In this document: piece by piece, positions 25,783 through 34,559 of the stretch
How the letters are laid out: every line of letters starts with the position of its first letter
How positions within the stretch are numbered: the stretch's first letter is position 1
Assembly: GCF_014642835.1 (NCBI RefSeq)
Contig: NZ_BMJA01000002.1
Span: forward strand, 285,713 to 349,712
Direction of reading: 5' to 3'
Length of the DNA stretch: 64,000 bases
From: Dyella nitratireducens
GTDB taxonomy: Bacteria; Pseudomonadota; Gammaproteobacteria; Xanthomonadales; Rhodanobacteraceae
Notes under the pieces: generated by a model
Told to the model about the DNA's origin: nothing
What the model saw: only the letters and a program-made list of their open reading frames with translations
The model's database searches: none
Made by a program: the position numbers and the translations under genes

Positions 25783-26205
25783 TTATGCGGCTTCGTGCAA
25801 CCAGCGTTCGAGGATCACCGCCGCCGCTTCCGCGTCGAGCTGTACTGCATCCCGGCGGCGCTTCAAACCTGCGGCGCGTGCGTGGGCAAAACGCTCCGCG
25901 GCTTCGAGGGAACTATGGCGTTCATCGACCATGGAGACCGGCATGCGATAGCGTTCGCGCAGCCGTTCGGCGAAGCGGCGCGCTCGCTTGCTGGCTGCCT
26001 GTTCTTCGCCATCCAGTGTAAGTGGCAGACCTACCACGAAGCTGTCGGGCAGCCATTCGCTGCGTAGCGCATCGAGCGCAGCCCAATCGGGTGCGTCGTC
26101 GCGCATGGCAATGGTGGCGATGGCGCGGGCGCTGACCGTGACGCGATTGCCGACTGCAACGCCGATAAGCTTGCTGCCGACGTCGAAGCCGAGCACGCAA
26201 CTCAT
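25783..26205 (-). CDS. ruvX: Holliday junction resolvase-like protein RuvX/YqgF
   Basis: 140-aa RNase H-fold nuclease involved in rRNA 5' end processing and possibly recombination. The catalytic residues are visible: Asp in LGFDVGSKLIGVAVG, Glu in MVDERHSSLEAAE, and Asp in QLDAEAAAVIL. Its ATG overlaps the yqgE stop as ATGA (26202-26205), so it is coupled to yqgE. pyrB follows 26 bp later. Confidence 0.95.
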   Translation of the reverse strand: MSCVLGFDVGSKLIGVAVGNRVTVSARAIATIAMRDDAPDWAALDALRSEWLPDSFVVGLPLTLDGEEQAASKRARRFAERLRERYRMPVSMVDERHSSLEAAERFAHARAAGLKRRRDAVQLDAEAAAVILERWLHEAA

Positions 26206-26771
26206 GCGTGGCCCGCGTAGCCAGGGAGTTGCAGCGGATCGATGCCGACCAGGCCGGCCGCGGCGCTCCAGCGTTCTTCCAGCGGCGTATGAAAAATCAC
26301 CCGCTCGCTGGCGTCGGCGGTGAGCCAGGTGTTGTCCTTCAACTCCTGCTCCAGTTGGCCGGCGCCCCAGCCCGAATAACCCAGCGCCATCAATGCCAGG
26401 CGCGGACCTTCGCCGGCCGCCATCGCGACCAGGATGTCACGCGAGGTGGTGACGGACCAATCGCCGTTGATGCGGTAGCTTGATTCCCAATGACCGTGCT
26501 CGCGGTGCAGGACGAAGCCGCGCTCCTGTTGCACTGGGCCGCCGATCAGCACCGGCGCGTCGATCAGTTCCGGGTCGTTGCAGATGAGCTTCATCTGCGA
26601 CAGCACGTCGCCGAAGCGGTATTCGGAAAGCTGGTTGACCAGCAGGCCTACGGCACCGTCCTCGTCATGCTGGCAGATAAAGGCCACGCCGCGCGAAAAC
26701 GGCGGGTCGGTGAGGCTGGGCATGGCGATCAGGAATTGCCCAGCGAGGGTCGGGGGCGAGCTGGTTGGCAT
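26202..26771 (-). CDS. yqgE: YqgE/AlgH family protein
   Basis: 189-aa protein of the UPF0301 family: LAGQFLIAMPSLTDPPFSRGVAFICQHDEDGAVGLLVNQ is the family signature region, with later VLIGGPVQQERGFVLH and ALGYSGWGAGQLEQEL. In some Pseudomonas the homologue was linked to alginate regulation, but the biochemical role is unknown. It is first in the coupled set yqgE-ruvX-pyrB and diverges from the effector-like gene at 26949. Confidence 0.95.
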   Translation of the reverse strand: MPTSSPPTLAGQFLIAMPSLTDPPFSRGVAFICQHDEDGAVGLLVNQLSEYRFGDVLSQMKLICNDPELIDAPVLIGGPVQQERGFVLHREHGHWESSYRINGDWSVTTSRDILVAMAAGEGPRLALMALGYSGWGAGQLEQELKDNTWLTADASERVIFHTPLEERWSAAAGLVGIDPLQLPGYAGHA

Positions 26772-26948
26772 GGCCGCATTCTAACCCTCAAGCAACAAAA
26801 ATTCGTTTCTTCCTTACGTCTACCCGCCCAAGCGGATGATTCAGCTAGGGAAGAAAAGTGTTGATGGACCAGGGGTCGGTATGTACCACCGGGATAGTGC
26901 CCTATGACCTGCAAAATCTGTTGAAAGAGCTAGTCAGAAGGTCGCCAT

Positions 26949-28508
26949 ATGTCTGTTCAAGCTATCAACGCAGGGCCTGCGCCTTACCATCCAGCGGGGC
27001 TCAATTACGGACAACCCTATGCCAATGGACATAACGCTGGTTACGGGGCGAATGGCGCCTATCCGCCACCCGTTCAGATTCATCGATCCACAGGGTTCCC
27101 AGGTGGAGCGGCGGATATGGCTGGACTTCGTCGAGGGGGGCGCAACCAGGATTTGTCTAAACACCGGGAGGCCCCTGACAGGTTGAAAGACCCGGAAGCC
27201 GGAAAGGAATACCAAGCTGACCGAAATAAAATGTACACACGCCTCTCTTCAGGGCTTTCAGGGCTCCTTGAAAGGGCGGCGGATATTGCTGGAAGGCTCC
27301 GTGAAAAAGCACTGGATATGGCTGGACCTGCTCAAGAGGCACGCCACCAGGATTTGTCTAAAGATCGTGCGGACCCTGGCAAGTTGAAAGACCCGGAAAC
27401 GGTGAAAGAGCTGCAATCCGAACTTGCTGAAGCGGCACGCAAGCAGGATTTATCTAAATATCGGATGGACCCTGACGAGCTGAAAGACCCGGAAACGGGG
27501 AAAAAGCTGCAACCCGATGAAAACGGCCTGTATACACGCCGCCATCGCGATCGAAGTGAGGCTTATTTCATCACGACGAGGGATGGAGATATCTATCAGG
27601 TTGGCTTCGACCCACGCACGATGACCTGGCATGTGCTTGATCCACGAACAGGACGGCCCGTTAGGACTCTCGGTCGGCACGGCAAGACAGGTAGCGGAGG
27701 AGAGCTGACCGACATGCCGGTATCCCCGGGGAAAGGAAGAACCTCGGGCGGCGGAGGTTTCCAGGGTAGTGGGGGTGCTCAGGGTGGCGGAGCCCCCGGG
27801 GGCGGTGATACGCATGGCAGCGGCGGTGCCGGGGGCGGTGCACATGGCAGAGGCGGTGCCGGGGGTGGTGGTACGCAGGGTACGCCGGGTGGCGGACGTG
27901 CCCGGGGTGGTGGAGGTGCCGGGGGTGGGGGCGGTACACCGAGCGGACAGGAGGTTCAAGGCGGGCAGGCGCCGGTGGTGGGGCCGGAATCCCCGGGCGA
28001 CCGGGAGAATATTATGAATATGTTAAACAAATCGATCGGAACGGTCAGAAATACGATCAATAAGATTGATGACCATTTGTCAGGCAAAAAACCATTATCT
28101 CCGAAGGATGCCGAGCACGTGCGAGAGGTTTATGGTGATGATGGATTGACTCCGGAAGGTCTCACAGCCATCAAAAACACGCTCACCGTAACAGTGAATG
28201 CCATGGAGCAAAGCCTAAGAACAGGGGCCTCAAATGTACATTTCGGTAGCGTGAGACCTGGTGCGTCGGCACAGGCCGACCTCAATACCGGCCAGATTGT
28301 TTTATCTCGCGAACAGTTTGCGGCGATGCCAGAGTGGAAGCAGACTGAAACTATGGCACACGAATTTACGCATATTGCTGCTTTTACCAAAGACAATCAT
28401 TATCTGGATCAAAACGATAATAAACATGCCAATCTGGATGGCAAATTTTCTCCTGAGCCCTTTGGCAATGCCGACAGCTACGCAAGGCTTACGACTCATC
28501 TTAGGTAG
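26949..28508 (+). CDS. Aspzincin (M35)-like metalloprotease with N-terminal repeats; putative secreted effector
   Basis: 519-aa protein with an unusual layout. Residues 1-50 are rich in Pro, Tyr, Asn and Gly with no standard signal peptide. Three copies of a 23-residue repeat (QDLSK..., LKDPE core) start at 67, 134 and 166. A YFITTRDGDIYQVGF / WHVLDPRTGRPV segment lies at 206-238 and a Gly-rich linker at about 250-332. The C-terminal domain has the zinc motif H471-E-F-T-H475 followed by T480-x-D482-x-x-Y485, the aspzincin signature, and N507-A-D-S-Y511 near the end as in bacterial M35 domains. The 3' third is visibly poorer in GC than its neighbours. It interrupts the usual yqgE-tonB order, which suggests acquisition. 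Secretion route and target are unknown. Confidence 0.65.
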   Translation: MSVQAINAGPAPYHPAGLNYGQPYANGHNAGYGANGAYPPPVQIHRSTGFPGGAADMAGLRRGGRNQDLSKHREAPDRLKDPEAGKEYQADRNKMYTRLSSGLSGLLERAADIAGRLREKALDMAGPAQEARHQDLSKDRADPGKLKDPETVKELQSELAEAARKQDLSKYRMDPDELKDPETGKKLQPDENGLYTRRHRDRSEAYFITTRDGDIYQVGFDPRTMTWHVLDPRTGRPVRTLGRHGKTGSGGELTDMPVSPGKGRTSGGGGFQGSGGAQGGGAPGGGDTHGSGGAGGGAHGRGGAGGGGTQGTPGGGRARGGGGAGGGGGTPSGQEVQGGQAPVVGPESPGDRENIMNMLNKSIGTVRNTINKIDDHLSGKKPLSPKDAEHVREVYGDDGLTPEGLTAIKNTLTVTVNAMEQSLRTGASNVHFGSVRPGASAQADLNTGQIVLSREQFAAMPEWKQTETMAHEFTHIAAFTKDNHYLDQNDNKHANLDGKFSPEPFGNADSYARLTTHLR

Positions 28509-28519
28509 GGGCTAGGTAC

Positions 28520-28537
28520 GCGGGAGTTGCCTCCCGC
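28520..28537 (+). terminator. Hairpin after the metalloprotease gene
   Basis: GCGGGAG-TTGC-CTCCCGC, a perfect 7-bp GC stem 11 bp after the stop codon. There is no U-run, so termination is only a guess. The bases from 28538 to 28712 show no gene. Confidence 0.4.
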
Positions 28538-28712
28538 CCCGGCACTGATCCGTACACGCGGTATAAGCGGGGCGGTTTCATATGGCCGGCGGCCTAAACC
28601 TTAGGCTGGAAAACTACCTGGAAGGCTATGGCTGCGGAGATCACCAGGTTTTCTTCCAAGCTTGCATTTGCAATTTGAGACCGCTGGTGCTTCTTGACGC
28701 CGCTCTGCTTGC

Positions 28713-29579
28713 TCACCGCGTCTTCAACACATCTCCCGGCTGAAACTGCCAAGTGCGGGTGATGTAGAGAATGTCCACTTTTTCCTTGTTGTCCGGTGGC
28801 AGCGCCGGGAACGGTGCACACAACTTCACGATCGCGATCGCCGCCTTGTCGATGACGCTGTAACCCGAACTTTGTGTGACGTCGATGCTGTAGATGCTGC
28901 CGTCCCGGTTCAAGCCGACAGTGAGGATTACGTCGCCGTGCAGGTGTTGGTCGCGGGCCTGCTGCGGATAGTTGAGGTTGCCCACGCGTTCGATGCGGTC
29001 CACCCAGCCGCGCATGTAGGCGGCATACACATATTCCTTGGTGTTGGCCGAAATGAATTTCTTGTGCGGACGCTTGGCGTAAGCCTGCGACTGCTGGCGG
29101 ACTTCGGCAGCCAGTTGCGCGGCTTCTCGGGCCAGGCGCGCTTCATCGGCGGTGGCGGTGTCCGGGGTGTCGCGCACGTCCTTGGCGTTGTCGCTGTTGA
29201 CGCTGAAATTGGCTTGCCCGGTGGTGGTGAGCATGCGTTGATCGGTCGCCTGTTGCGGCGAGGGCGTCGCCGCCGTGACCGGTTGGGGCGCGATGCCCTG
29301 GCTGGGTAGCGGTAGGAGTCCTGAGAAGGGTTGCGATGGCCGCTGTGTTTTGTCGCTCTCGCCACCGCCCTTGTTGTTGGCCTGGGCCAGGAAGTCGGCC
29401 TTGTCGGGCGCTTCGCTGTTGGCGACGTTCACCAGGGTCACGTCGAGCGTGGGCAGGGCCGGGCGTGTCGCGACGTAACCGACGCCGATGCCGAACAGCA
29501 GCAGGCCATGCACCAGCAGCGAAAAAACGAAGGTGGCCCCGATCTTGTTGTCGCCAGGGCGGCGGGCTACAGCATTCAC
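28713..29579 (-). CDS. tonB: Energy transducer TonB family protein, TonB3-like
   Basis: 288-aa inner-membrane protein. One transmembrane helix lies near residues 16-38 (ATFVFSLLVHGLLLFGIGVGYV), then a long disordered, Gln/Ala-rich periplasmic stretch, and a C-terminal TonB fold from about residue 195 (RIERVGNLNYPQQARDQ, DVILTVGLNRDGSI, VDILYITRTWQF). The start is GTG 29579, overlapping the gshB stop as GTGA. The gshB-tonB pair next to pilG is conserved in Pseudomonas, where tonB3 affects twitching motility, so a pilus-related role is likely. Confidence 0.88.
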   Translation of the reverse strand: MNAVARRPGDNKIGATFVFSLLVHGLLLFGIGVGYVATRPALPTLDVTLVNVANSEAPDKADFLAQANNKGGGESDKTQRPSQPFSGLLPLPSQGIAPQPVTAATPSPQQATDQRMLTTTGQANFSVNSDNAKDVRDTPDTATADEARLAREAAQLAAEVRQQSQAYAKRPHKKFISANTKEYVYAAYMRGWVDRIERVGNLNYPQQARDQHLHGDVILTVGLNRDGSIYSIDVTQSSGYSVIDKAAIAIVKLCAPFPALPPDNKEKVDILYITRTWQFQPGDVLKTR

Positions 29580-30544
29580 GCGAGGGATGGCCTGGTCTCA
29601 AGGGCGTCAAACAACATTCCCGCGATATTAAGCCCGAATTGTTTGTCCAGTTCGCGTGCGCACGTCGGCGATGTGACGTTGATCTCGGTCAGGTAATCGC
29701 CGATCACATCCAGCCCTACGAAACGCAGGCCGCGGCGGCGCAACTCGGGACCGACTTCGGCGGCGATCCAACGGTCGCGATCGGAAAGGGGGACACCTTC
29801 ACCGCGCCCGCCGGCAGCCAGGTTGCCGCGGAATTCGTCGCCCTGCGGAATGCGTGCAAGGGCATAGGGCACTGGCTCGCCATCGATCATCAAGATGCGC
29901 TTGTCGCCCGCGCTGATCTGCGGAATGAATTTTTGCGCCACTGTGAACTGACGTTCCTGACCATGCGAATCGCCCTGCACCAACGTTTCCAGCATGGAGT
30001 TGAGGTTCTTGTCGCCGGCCTGCACACGGAAGATGCCGCGCCCGCCCATGCCGTCCAACGGTTTGAGCACGGCGTCACCGTGTTCGGCCACGAAGCGGCG
30101 CAGCTCGGCCGGGTCGCGTGCTACCAGGGTCGGCGCCATGCATTGAGGAAAGTGCAGGGCGAACACTTTCTCGTTGCAGTCACGTAGCGCACGCGGGTCG
30201 TTCACTACCTGCACGCCGTCGCGCTGGGCGACGTCCATCACCAAGGTGTCGTAGACGAACTGGGGGTCGACCGGCGGATCCTTGCGCAACAGTACGGTGC
30301 CCACCTCGCGCAGGTCGGTCCAGCGGGCTTCGCCCAGGGTGTACCAACCGGTCGGATCGTCCATCACGCTCAGAGGACGCAGCTTTGCCCAGGGGGCGCC
30401 ATCGCGCAGGGCCAAGTCACCTTGCTCCATGTAGTAAAGCGGGTGGCCGCGGCGCTGGGCTTCCAGCAGCAGGGCGAAGGTGGTGTCCTTGGCGATCTTG
30501 ATACTGCCGATGGGATCCATCAGCACGGCGACCGAGCGGGGCAT
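29576..30544 (-). CDS. gshB: Glutathione synthetase
   Basis: 322-aa ATP-grasp enzyme joining glycine to gamma-glutamylcysteine. Signatures in order: VLMDPIGSIKIAKDTTFALLLEAQRRGH at the N-terminus, NDPRALRDCNEKVFALHFP, VLKPLDGMGGRGIFRV (ATP-grasp glycine loop), GDKRILMIDGEPVPYALARIP, and GLDVIGDYLTEINVTSPTC. The frame extends to 30661, but ATG 30544 gives the standard GshB length and start. tonB is coupled downstream by a GTGA overlap. It is divergent from the Pil-Chp operon. Confidence 0.97.
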   Translation of the reverse strand: MPRSVAVLMDPIGSIKIAKDTTFALLLEAQRRGHPLYYMEQGDLALRDGAPWAKLRPLSVMDDPTGWYTLGEARWTDLREVGTVLLRKDPPVDPQFVYDTLVMDVAQRDGVQVVNDPRALRDCNEKVFALHFPQCMAPTLVARDPAELRRFVAEHGDAVLKPLDGMGGRGIFRVQAGDKNLNSMLETLVQGDSHGQERQFTVAQKFIPQISAGDKRILMIDGEPVPYALARIPQGDEFRGNLAAGGRGEGVPLSDRDRWIAAEVGPELRRRGLRFVGLDVIGDYLTEINVTSPTCARELDKQFGLNIAGMLFDALETRPSLA

Positions 30545-30803
30545 GGCGGTTCCGTTGGCGAGTGGGGCGTGCATGTTCGCCGAGGTGGTCGGGGTGCCAC
30601 AAGGGATGCTCTGATCTATTCCACGTGCCCGGCAAGGCCTGCAGGGTGTGTTGCATGGCACCGGTCAGATTCCCAAGGATGAGCTATGCGCAAATTTGGG
30701 CAGCTCAGGGACACTCCTTTGTCCGAAGGTGCCACTGTGGGTCTTCTTTCACATATGTGTTCGCGATTTTGGTGATAAGCCCCCCCGCCACAACGTTTTT
30801 TCC

Positions 30804-30832
30804 TTGACGGAAGACCGCCCAGGCAGTAAACA
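30804..30832 (+). promoter_or_regulatory. Candidate promoter of the Pil-Chp operon
   Basis: TTGACG at 30804-30809, a 17-base spacer and TAAACA at 30827-30832, about 140 bp before pilG. It is the best sigma-70-like match in the 428-base divergent region between gshB and pilG, which otherwise shows no gene. Confidence 0.4.
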
Positions 30833-30972
30833 GCAACGACGGAGCGCCCGACGCAGATTGGGCACCGAAGAACAGCTTGAGCAGGAATTTTTCATCTGCG
30901 TCCGGTTTGTGGCCCGTTTGCTGCTTGCTGGATGACGTACCTGAGCCTGGGGCAGGCAGCAGGGGGGGTTAA

Positions 30973-31377
30973 GTGAACTTGAACGTAGCTACGAACGGCC
31001 TGGCTGGTCTAAAGGTCATGGTCATTGACGACTCCAAGACCATCCGCCGCACGGCGGAAACCTTGCTGAAGAAAGAAGGATGCGAGGTGCTCACCGCCGT
31101 CGACGGCTTCGAGGCGTTGGCCAAGATCTCGGACCAAAAACCGGCCATCATCTTCGTGGACATCATGATGCCGCGACTGGATGGCTATCAGACGTGTGCG
31201 CTGATCAAGAACAATCCGCAATTCCGTTCGACGCCGGTGATCATGCTGAGCTCGAAGGACGGCTTGTTCGACAAGGCACGTGGCCGCATTGTCGGTGCGG
31301 AGCAGTACCTCACCAAACCGTTCACCCGCGATGAACTGCTTGGTGCCATCCACCGCCATGTCGCCAGTACGGTTTAA
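30973..31377 (+). CDS. pilG: Twitching motility response regulator PilG
   Basis: 134-aa single-domain receiver, the output of the Pil-Chp system that promotes pilus extension. The acidic pair is in VMVIDDSKTIRRTAE, the phospho-acceptor Asp in IIFVDIMMPRLDGYQT, Thr/Ser in VIMLSSKDG, and the Lys in YLTKPFTRDEL. It starts at GTG 30973 behind a G-rich ribosome site. It is the first gene of pilGHIJ-chpABC, the conserved order. Confidence 0.95.
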   Translation: MNLNVATNGLAGLKVMVIDDSKTIRRTAETLLKKEGCEVLTAVDGFEALAKISDQKPAIIFVDIMMPRLDGYQTCALIKNNPQFRSTPVIMLSSKDGLFDKARGRIVGAEQYLTKPFTRDELLGAIHRHVASTV

Positions 31378-31409
31378 GGCTCGTGAAAATAAGCTCTAAA
31401 GGGGGAGCC

Positions 31410-31781
31410 GTGGCCAACATCCTCATCATCGACGATTCGCCCACAGACGTGCGCGTGTTTTCGACCATGCTCGAACGGGCAGGGCATCGCGTCGACTCCT
31501 GCAACAATGCCGAGGACGGTATCGAGCGCGTACGCGCGACGCGGCCGGACCTCGTCATCATGGACGTCATCATGCCGGGCATGAACGGCTTCCAGGCCAC
31601 GCGCACGCTCACGCGCGACCCGGCCACGGCCGATGTACCAATCGTCATCATCACCACCAAGTCGATGGAAACCGACCGCGTGTGGGGCATGCGCCAGGGC
31701 GCCAAGGCCTTCATCACCAAGCCGGTGAACGAGAAAGACTTGCTGGCATGCATCAACGAATTGTTGCCGAAGGCGGCGTGA
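31410..31781 (+). CDS. pilH: Twitching motility response regulator PilH
   Basis: 123-aa single-domain receiver that is thought to act as phosphate sink or retraction-side partner to PilG. Key residues: LIIDDSPTDVRVF, LVIMDVIMPGMNGFQ with the acceptor Asp, IVIITTKSMETD, and AFITKPVNEKDL with the Lys. I start it at GTG 31410, which follows AAGGGGGAG; GTG 31383 is in frame but has no ribosome site. It follows pilG by 32 bp. Confidence 0.93.
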   Translation: MANILIIDDSPTDVRVFSTMLERAGHRVDSCNNAEDGIERVRATRPDLVIMDVIMPGMNGFQATRTLTRDPATADVPIVIITTKSMETDRVWGMRQGAKAFITKPVNEKDLLACINELLPKAA

Positions 31782-31788
31782 GACGGGC

Positions 31789-32334
31789 ATGACCGCAACT
31801 GCCGCCCAGTCGCCCTTCGAAGTTCTGGCCCGCTACGAGCGGCTTTCGCTGGCGCACGCGTCCGGTACGCAGGAGCGTTTCGAAGCACCTGGCCTATGGC
31901 GCGGCATCGGTTATCGCGCCGGCAACTCCCTGTTCGTGAGCGCGATCGACGAGATCAACGAATTGCTGGCCGTGCCGACGCTGACACCTGTGCCCGGCAC
32001 CAAGCCGTGGCTGCTGGGCGTGGCGAACGTGCGCGGCAACCTGATGCCGGTCGTGGACATGGCACGTTTCCTGTTCAGCGAGCGCACGCAGCATTCCGAA
32101 CGCGCACGCCTGCTGGTGGTGCGCCAGGGCGGCGGCAGCGTGGCGTTGCTGGTGGACGAAGTATTCGGGCAGCGCACGGTCGATGCGGAACAACGCCGTG
32201 GCGCCGAGCGCGAAGACGATCCGCGCCTGACGCGCTTCGTCGAAGACCGCGTGGAAGTAGACGGACAGCGCCTGGCGCTGTTCAGCATGGGCCGGTTGGT
32301 TCGCGCGCCTGATTTTCGTCAAGCGGCCGCCTGA
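31789..32334 (+). CDS. pilI: CheW-like adaptor PilI
   Basis: 181-aa CheW-domain protein coupling the receptor PilJ to the kinase ChpA. The fold motifs are GIGYRAGNSLFVSAIDEINELLAVP, TPVPGTKPWLLGVANVRGNLMPVVDM and GSVALLVDEVFGQRTV, ending with FSMGRLVRAPDFRQAA. The ATG at 31789 follows pilH by 7 bp. In P. aeruginosa PilI is the main CheW of the system. Confidence 0.94.
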   Translation: MTATAAQSPFEVLARYERLSLAHASGTQERFEAPGLWRGIGYRAGNSLFVSAIDEINELLAVPTLTPVPGTKPWLLGVANVRGNLMPVVDMARFLFSERTQHSERARLLVVRQGGGSVALLVDEVFGQRTVDAEQRRGAEREDDPRLTRFVEDRVEVDGQRLALFSMGRLVRAPDFRQAAA

Positions 32335-32445
32335 TGGCGTGCGGCTGGCCGGCGCAAGTGGCGACCGGAGCAGGGGCAAGGGCTTCGGAAATTCTTGACC
32401 GACACGTTAGGCGTGCCGGGTGCAGTAACGGATGAGGTGAAGAGC

Positions 32446-34479
32446 ATGAGCACTACAGGGGGCGTCGGCAAGGAACAGGGATACACCATCCTGATCATCT
32501 TGCTGGTGGTTTCGATCGGCTTTGCGGCCGTCGACTTCGTATTACTCAACCTCAAGAACGGCGAAGACCGCCTGGCGAGCGCGCTGACCACGCAGATCCA
32601 GGTGTTGTCGCAGCAGACGGCCAAGTACGCGCTGGAAGCTTCCGGCGGTAACTCGGATTCGTTCGCGGAGCTTGAGAACGCGCGTGACACCATCGACTCG
32701 GCCGTGCAGCACCTGGTCAACGGCGACACCAAGACCGGCATGAAGCCCTATGCCGACCAGAACGCCACGCCCACCGGCCGTTCGGTCAGCAAGCTGGCCG
32801 ACGCCTGGAAACAGCTCGATGGCGACATCGGCAAGATCCTTTCCAACAAGGCGGTCGTGCTCGATTCGACGCAGCGCGCCGATGACCTTTCCAAGCAGTT
32901 GCCGCTGCTCAACTCCAACATGGAGCAGGTGGTCAACATCCTGCAGCAGCGCAAAGGCACCAGTGCCGATGAAATGCTGGGCGCCTCGCGCCAGATGTTG
33001 ACGGCTGACCGCATCATCCGCCGTGTGCAGGAAGTGTTGCAGGGTGGCGAATCGGCGCAGGCGTCCGCCGACGGCCTGTCGCGCGACGCGCAGAACTACA
33101 GCGAAGTGCTCACCGGCCTTTTGCAAGGCAACCAGAGCATGGGCGTGCAGCAGTTGGGCGACGCCAATGCACGCAAGATCCTTTCGGAGATGCAGGGTGA
33201 CTGGAGCAAGCTGAGCGATCCGGTTTCCAAACTCGCCGCCGCCGCCAACAACCTGGCCGAAGTGAAGAGCGCCGGCAACCAGGCTTCGCTGGACTCGCAG
33301 AACGTACTGCTGCGCGCGAACGACCTGGCCGAGCAGATCGGCCAGTTGCCGGTGCGCCGCCTGTTCCCGAACGTCTGGTGGGGCGTGATCGGCGCGGGTG
33401 GTGCCGTGGCCTTCGCCGTGTTGCTGGTGTTCCAGCTGGTGACCGACCAGCGCCGCCGCTTCCGCGAAAGTACCGAGCTCAACCAGCGCAACCAGGAGGC
33501 CATCATGCGCCTGCTGGACGAAATGGGTTCGCTCGCCGAAGGTGACTTGACGGTAAAGACCACCGTGTCCGAAGACATCACGGGCGCGATCGCCGACTCG
33601 GTGAACTACGCTATCGACGAGTTGCGCACCCTGGTGACGACGATTAACGAAACCTCCGAGCAGGTGTCGTCCTCGGCGCAGGAAACGCAGACCACTGCAC
33701 GCCACCTGGCCGACGCCGCGAAGGCCCAGGCACATCGCATCAGCACGGCGACCACCGCGATCAACCAGATCGCAAGCTCGATGGACGATGTGTCCAAGAA
33801 CTCCGCCGAATCGGCCGACGTGGCCGAACGCTCGGTGCAAATCGCCTCGCGCGGCGCGGAAGTGGTGCGCGAAACGATCTCGGGCATGGACTCGATCCGC
33901 GACCAGATCCAGGAAACGTCCAAGCGTATTAAGCGACTGGGTGAATCCTCGCAAGAAATCGGCTCCATCGTGGAACTGATTAACGACATTGCCGAGCAGA
34001 CCAACATCCTCGCCTTGAACGCGGCCATCCAGGCGGCCTCGGCGGGTGAAGCGGGCCGCGGCTTCGCGGTGGTGGCGGACGAAGTGCAGCGCCTCGCGGA
34101 ACGCTCCGCGAGCGCGACGAAGCGAATCGAAACATTGGTGCAGACGATTCAGTCCGACACCAATGAAGCCGTCAATTCTATGGAGCAGACCACCGCGGAA
34201 GTGGTGGCCGGTGCCCGCAAGGCCGAGGATGCCGGCAGCGCACTGGGCGACATCGAGCGCGTATCGCACGACTTGTCCGCACTGATTCAAAACATCTCCG
34301 CCGCGGCGCGTCAGCAGTCGATCGCCGCGACGGATATTTCGCAATCCATGAACGCGATTCAGGAAATCACCTCGCAGACGTCGCAAGGCGCAAGCCAGAC
34401 GGCGGAATCGATTGGTTACCTGGCGCAACTGGCAAGCGATCTGCGCCGTTCGGTGGCGCACTTCAAGTTGCCGGGTTGA
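32446..34479 (+). CDS. pilJ: Methyl-accepting chemotaxis receptor PilJ
   Basis: 677-aa inner-membrane receptor of the Pil-Chp system. TM1 is at residues 12-34 ([21 protein letters not shown]), followed by a helical periplasmic domain with two PilJ-type modules. TM2 is near 311-332 ([22 protein letters not shown]), then HAMP, then a cytoplasmic signalling domain. The hairpin tip is around residue 512-540 ([16 protein letters not shown] ... [16 protein letters not shown]). ATG 32446 is preceded by GAGGTGAAG and gives the usual length; a TTG-type start at 32395 has no support. The typical methyltransferase gene pilK does not follow. Confidence 0.95.
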   Translation: MSTTGGVGKEQGYTILIILLVVSIGFAAVDFVLLNLKNGEDRLASALTTQIQVLSQQTAKYALEASGGNSDSFAELENARDTIDSAVQHLVNGDTKTGMKPYADQNATPTGRSVSKLADAWKQLDGDIGKILSNKAVVLDSTQRADDLSKQLPLLNSNMEQVVNILQQRKGTSADEMLGASRQMLTADRIIRRVQEVLQGGESAQASADGLSRDAQNYSEVLTGLLQGNQSMGVQQLGDANARKILSEMQGDWSKLSDPVSKLAAAANNLAEVKSAGNQASLDSQNVLLRANDLAEQIGQLPVRRLFPNVWWGVIGAGGAVAFAVLLVFQLVTDQRRRFRESTELNQRNQEAIMRLLDEMGSLAEGDLTVKTTVSEDITGAIADSVNYAIDELRTLVTTINETSEQVSSSAQETQTTARHLADAAKAQAHRISTATTAINQIASSMDDVSKNSAESADVAERSVQIASRGAEVVRETISGMDSIRDQIQETSKRIKRLGESSQEIGSIVELINDIAEQTNILALNAAIQAASAGEAGRGFAVVADEVQRLAERSASATKRIETLVQTIQSDTNEAVNSMEQTTAEVVAGARKAEDAGSALGDIERVSHDLSALIQNISAAARQQSIAATDISQSMNAIQEITSQTSQGASQTAESIGYLAQLASDLRRSVAHFKLPG

Positions 34480-34559
34480 TAGGTGTTATTGGACATTCAC
34501 GAGAGGGCAACCTCGACGGTTGTGTCTAGCGCCAAGAGCGCAGCCGCTGAGGGGGGCGT

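Noticed and set aside
32542-34461. 639-aa open frame on the minus strand opposite pilJ
   Set aside because: Antisense shadow of pilJ with no domain; pilJ is certain.
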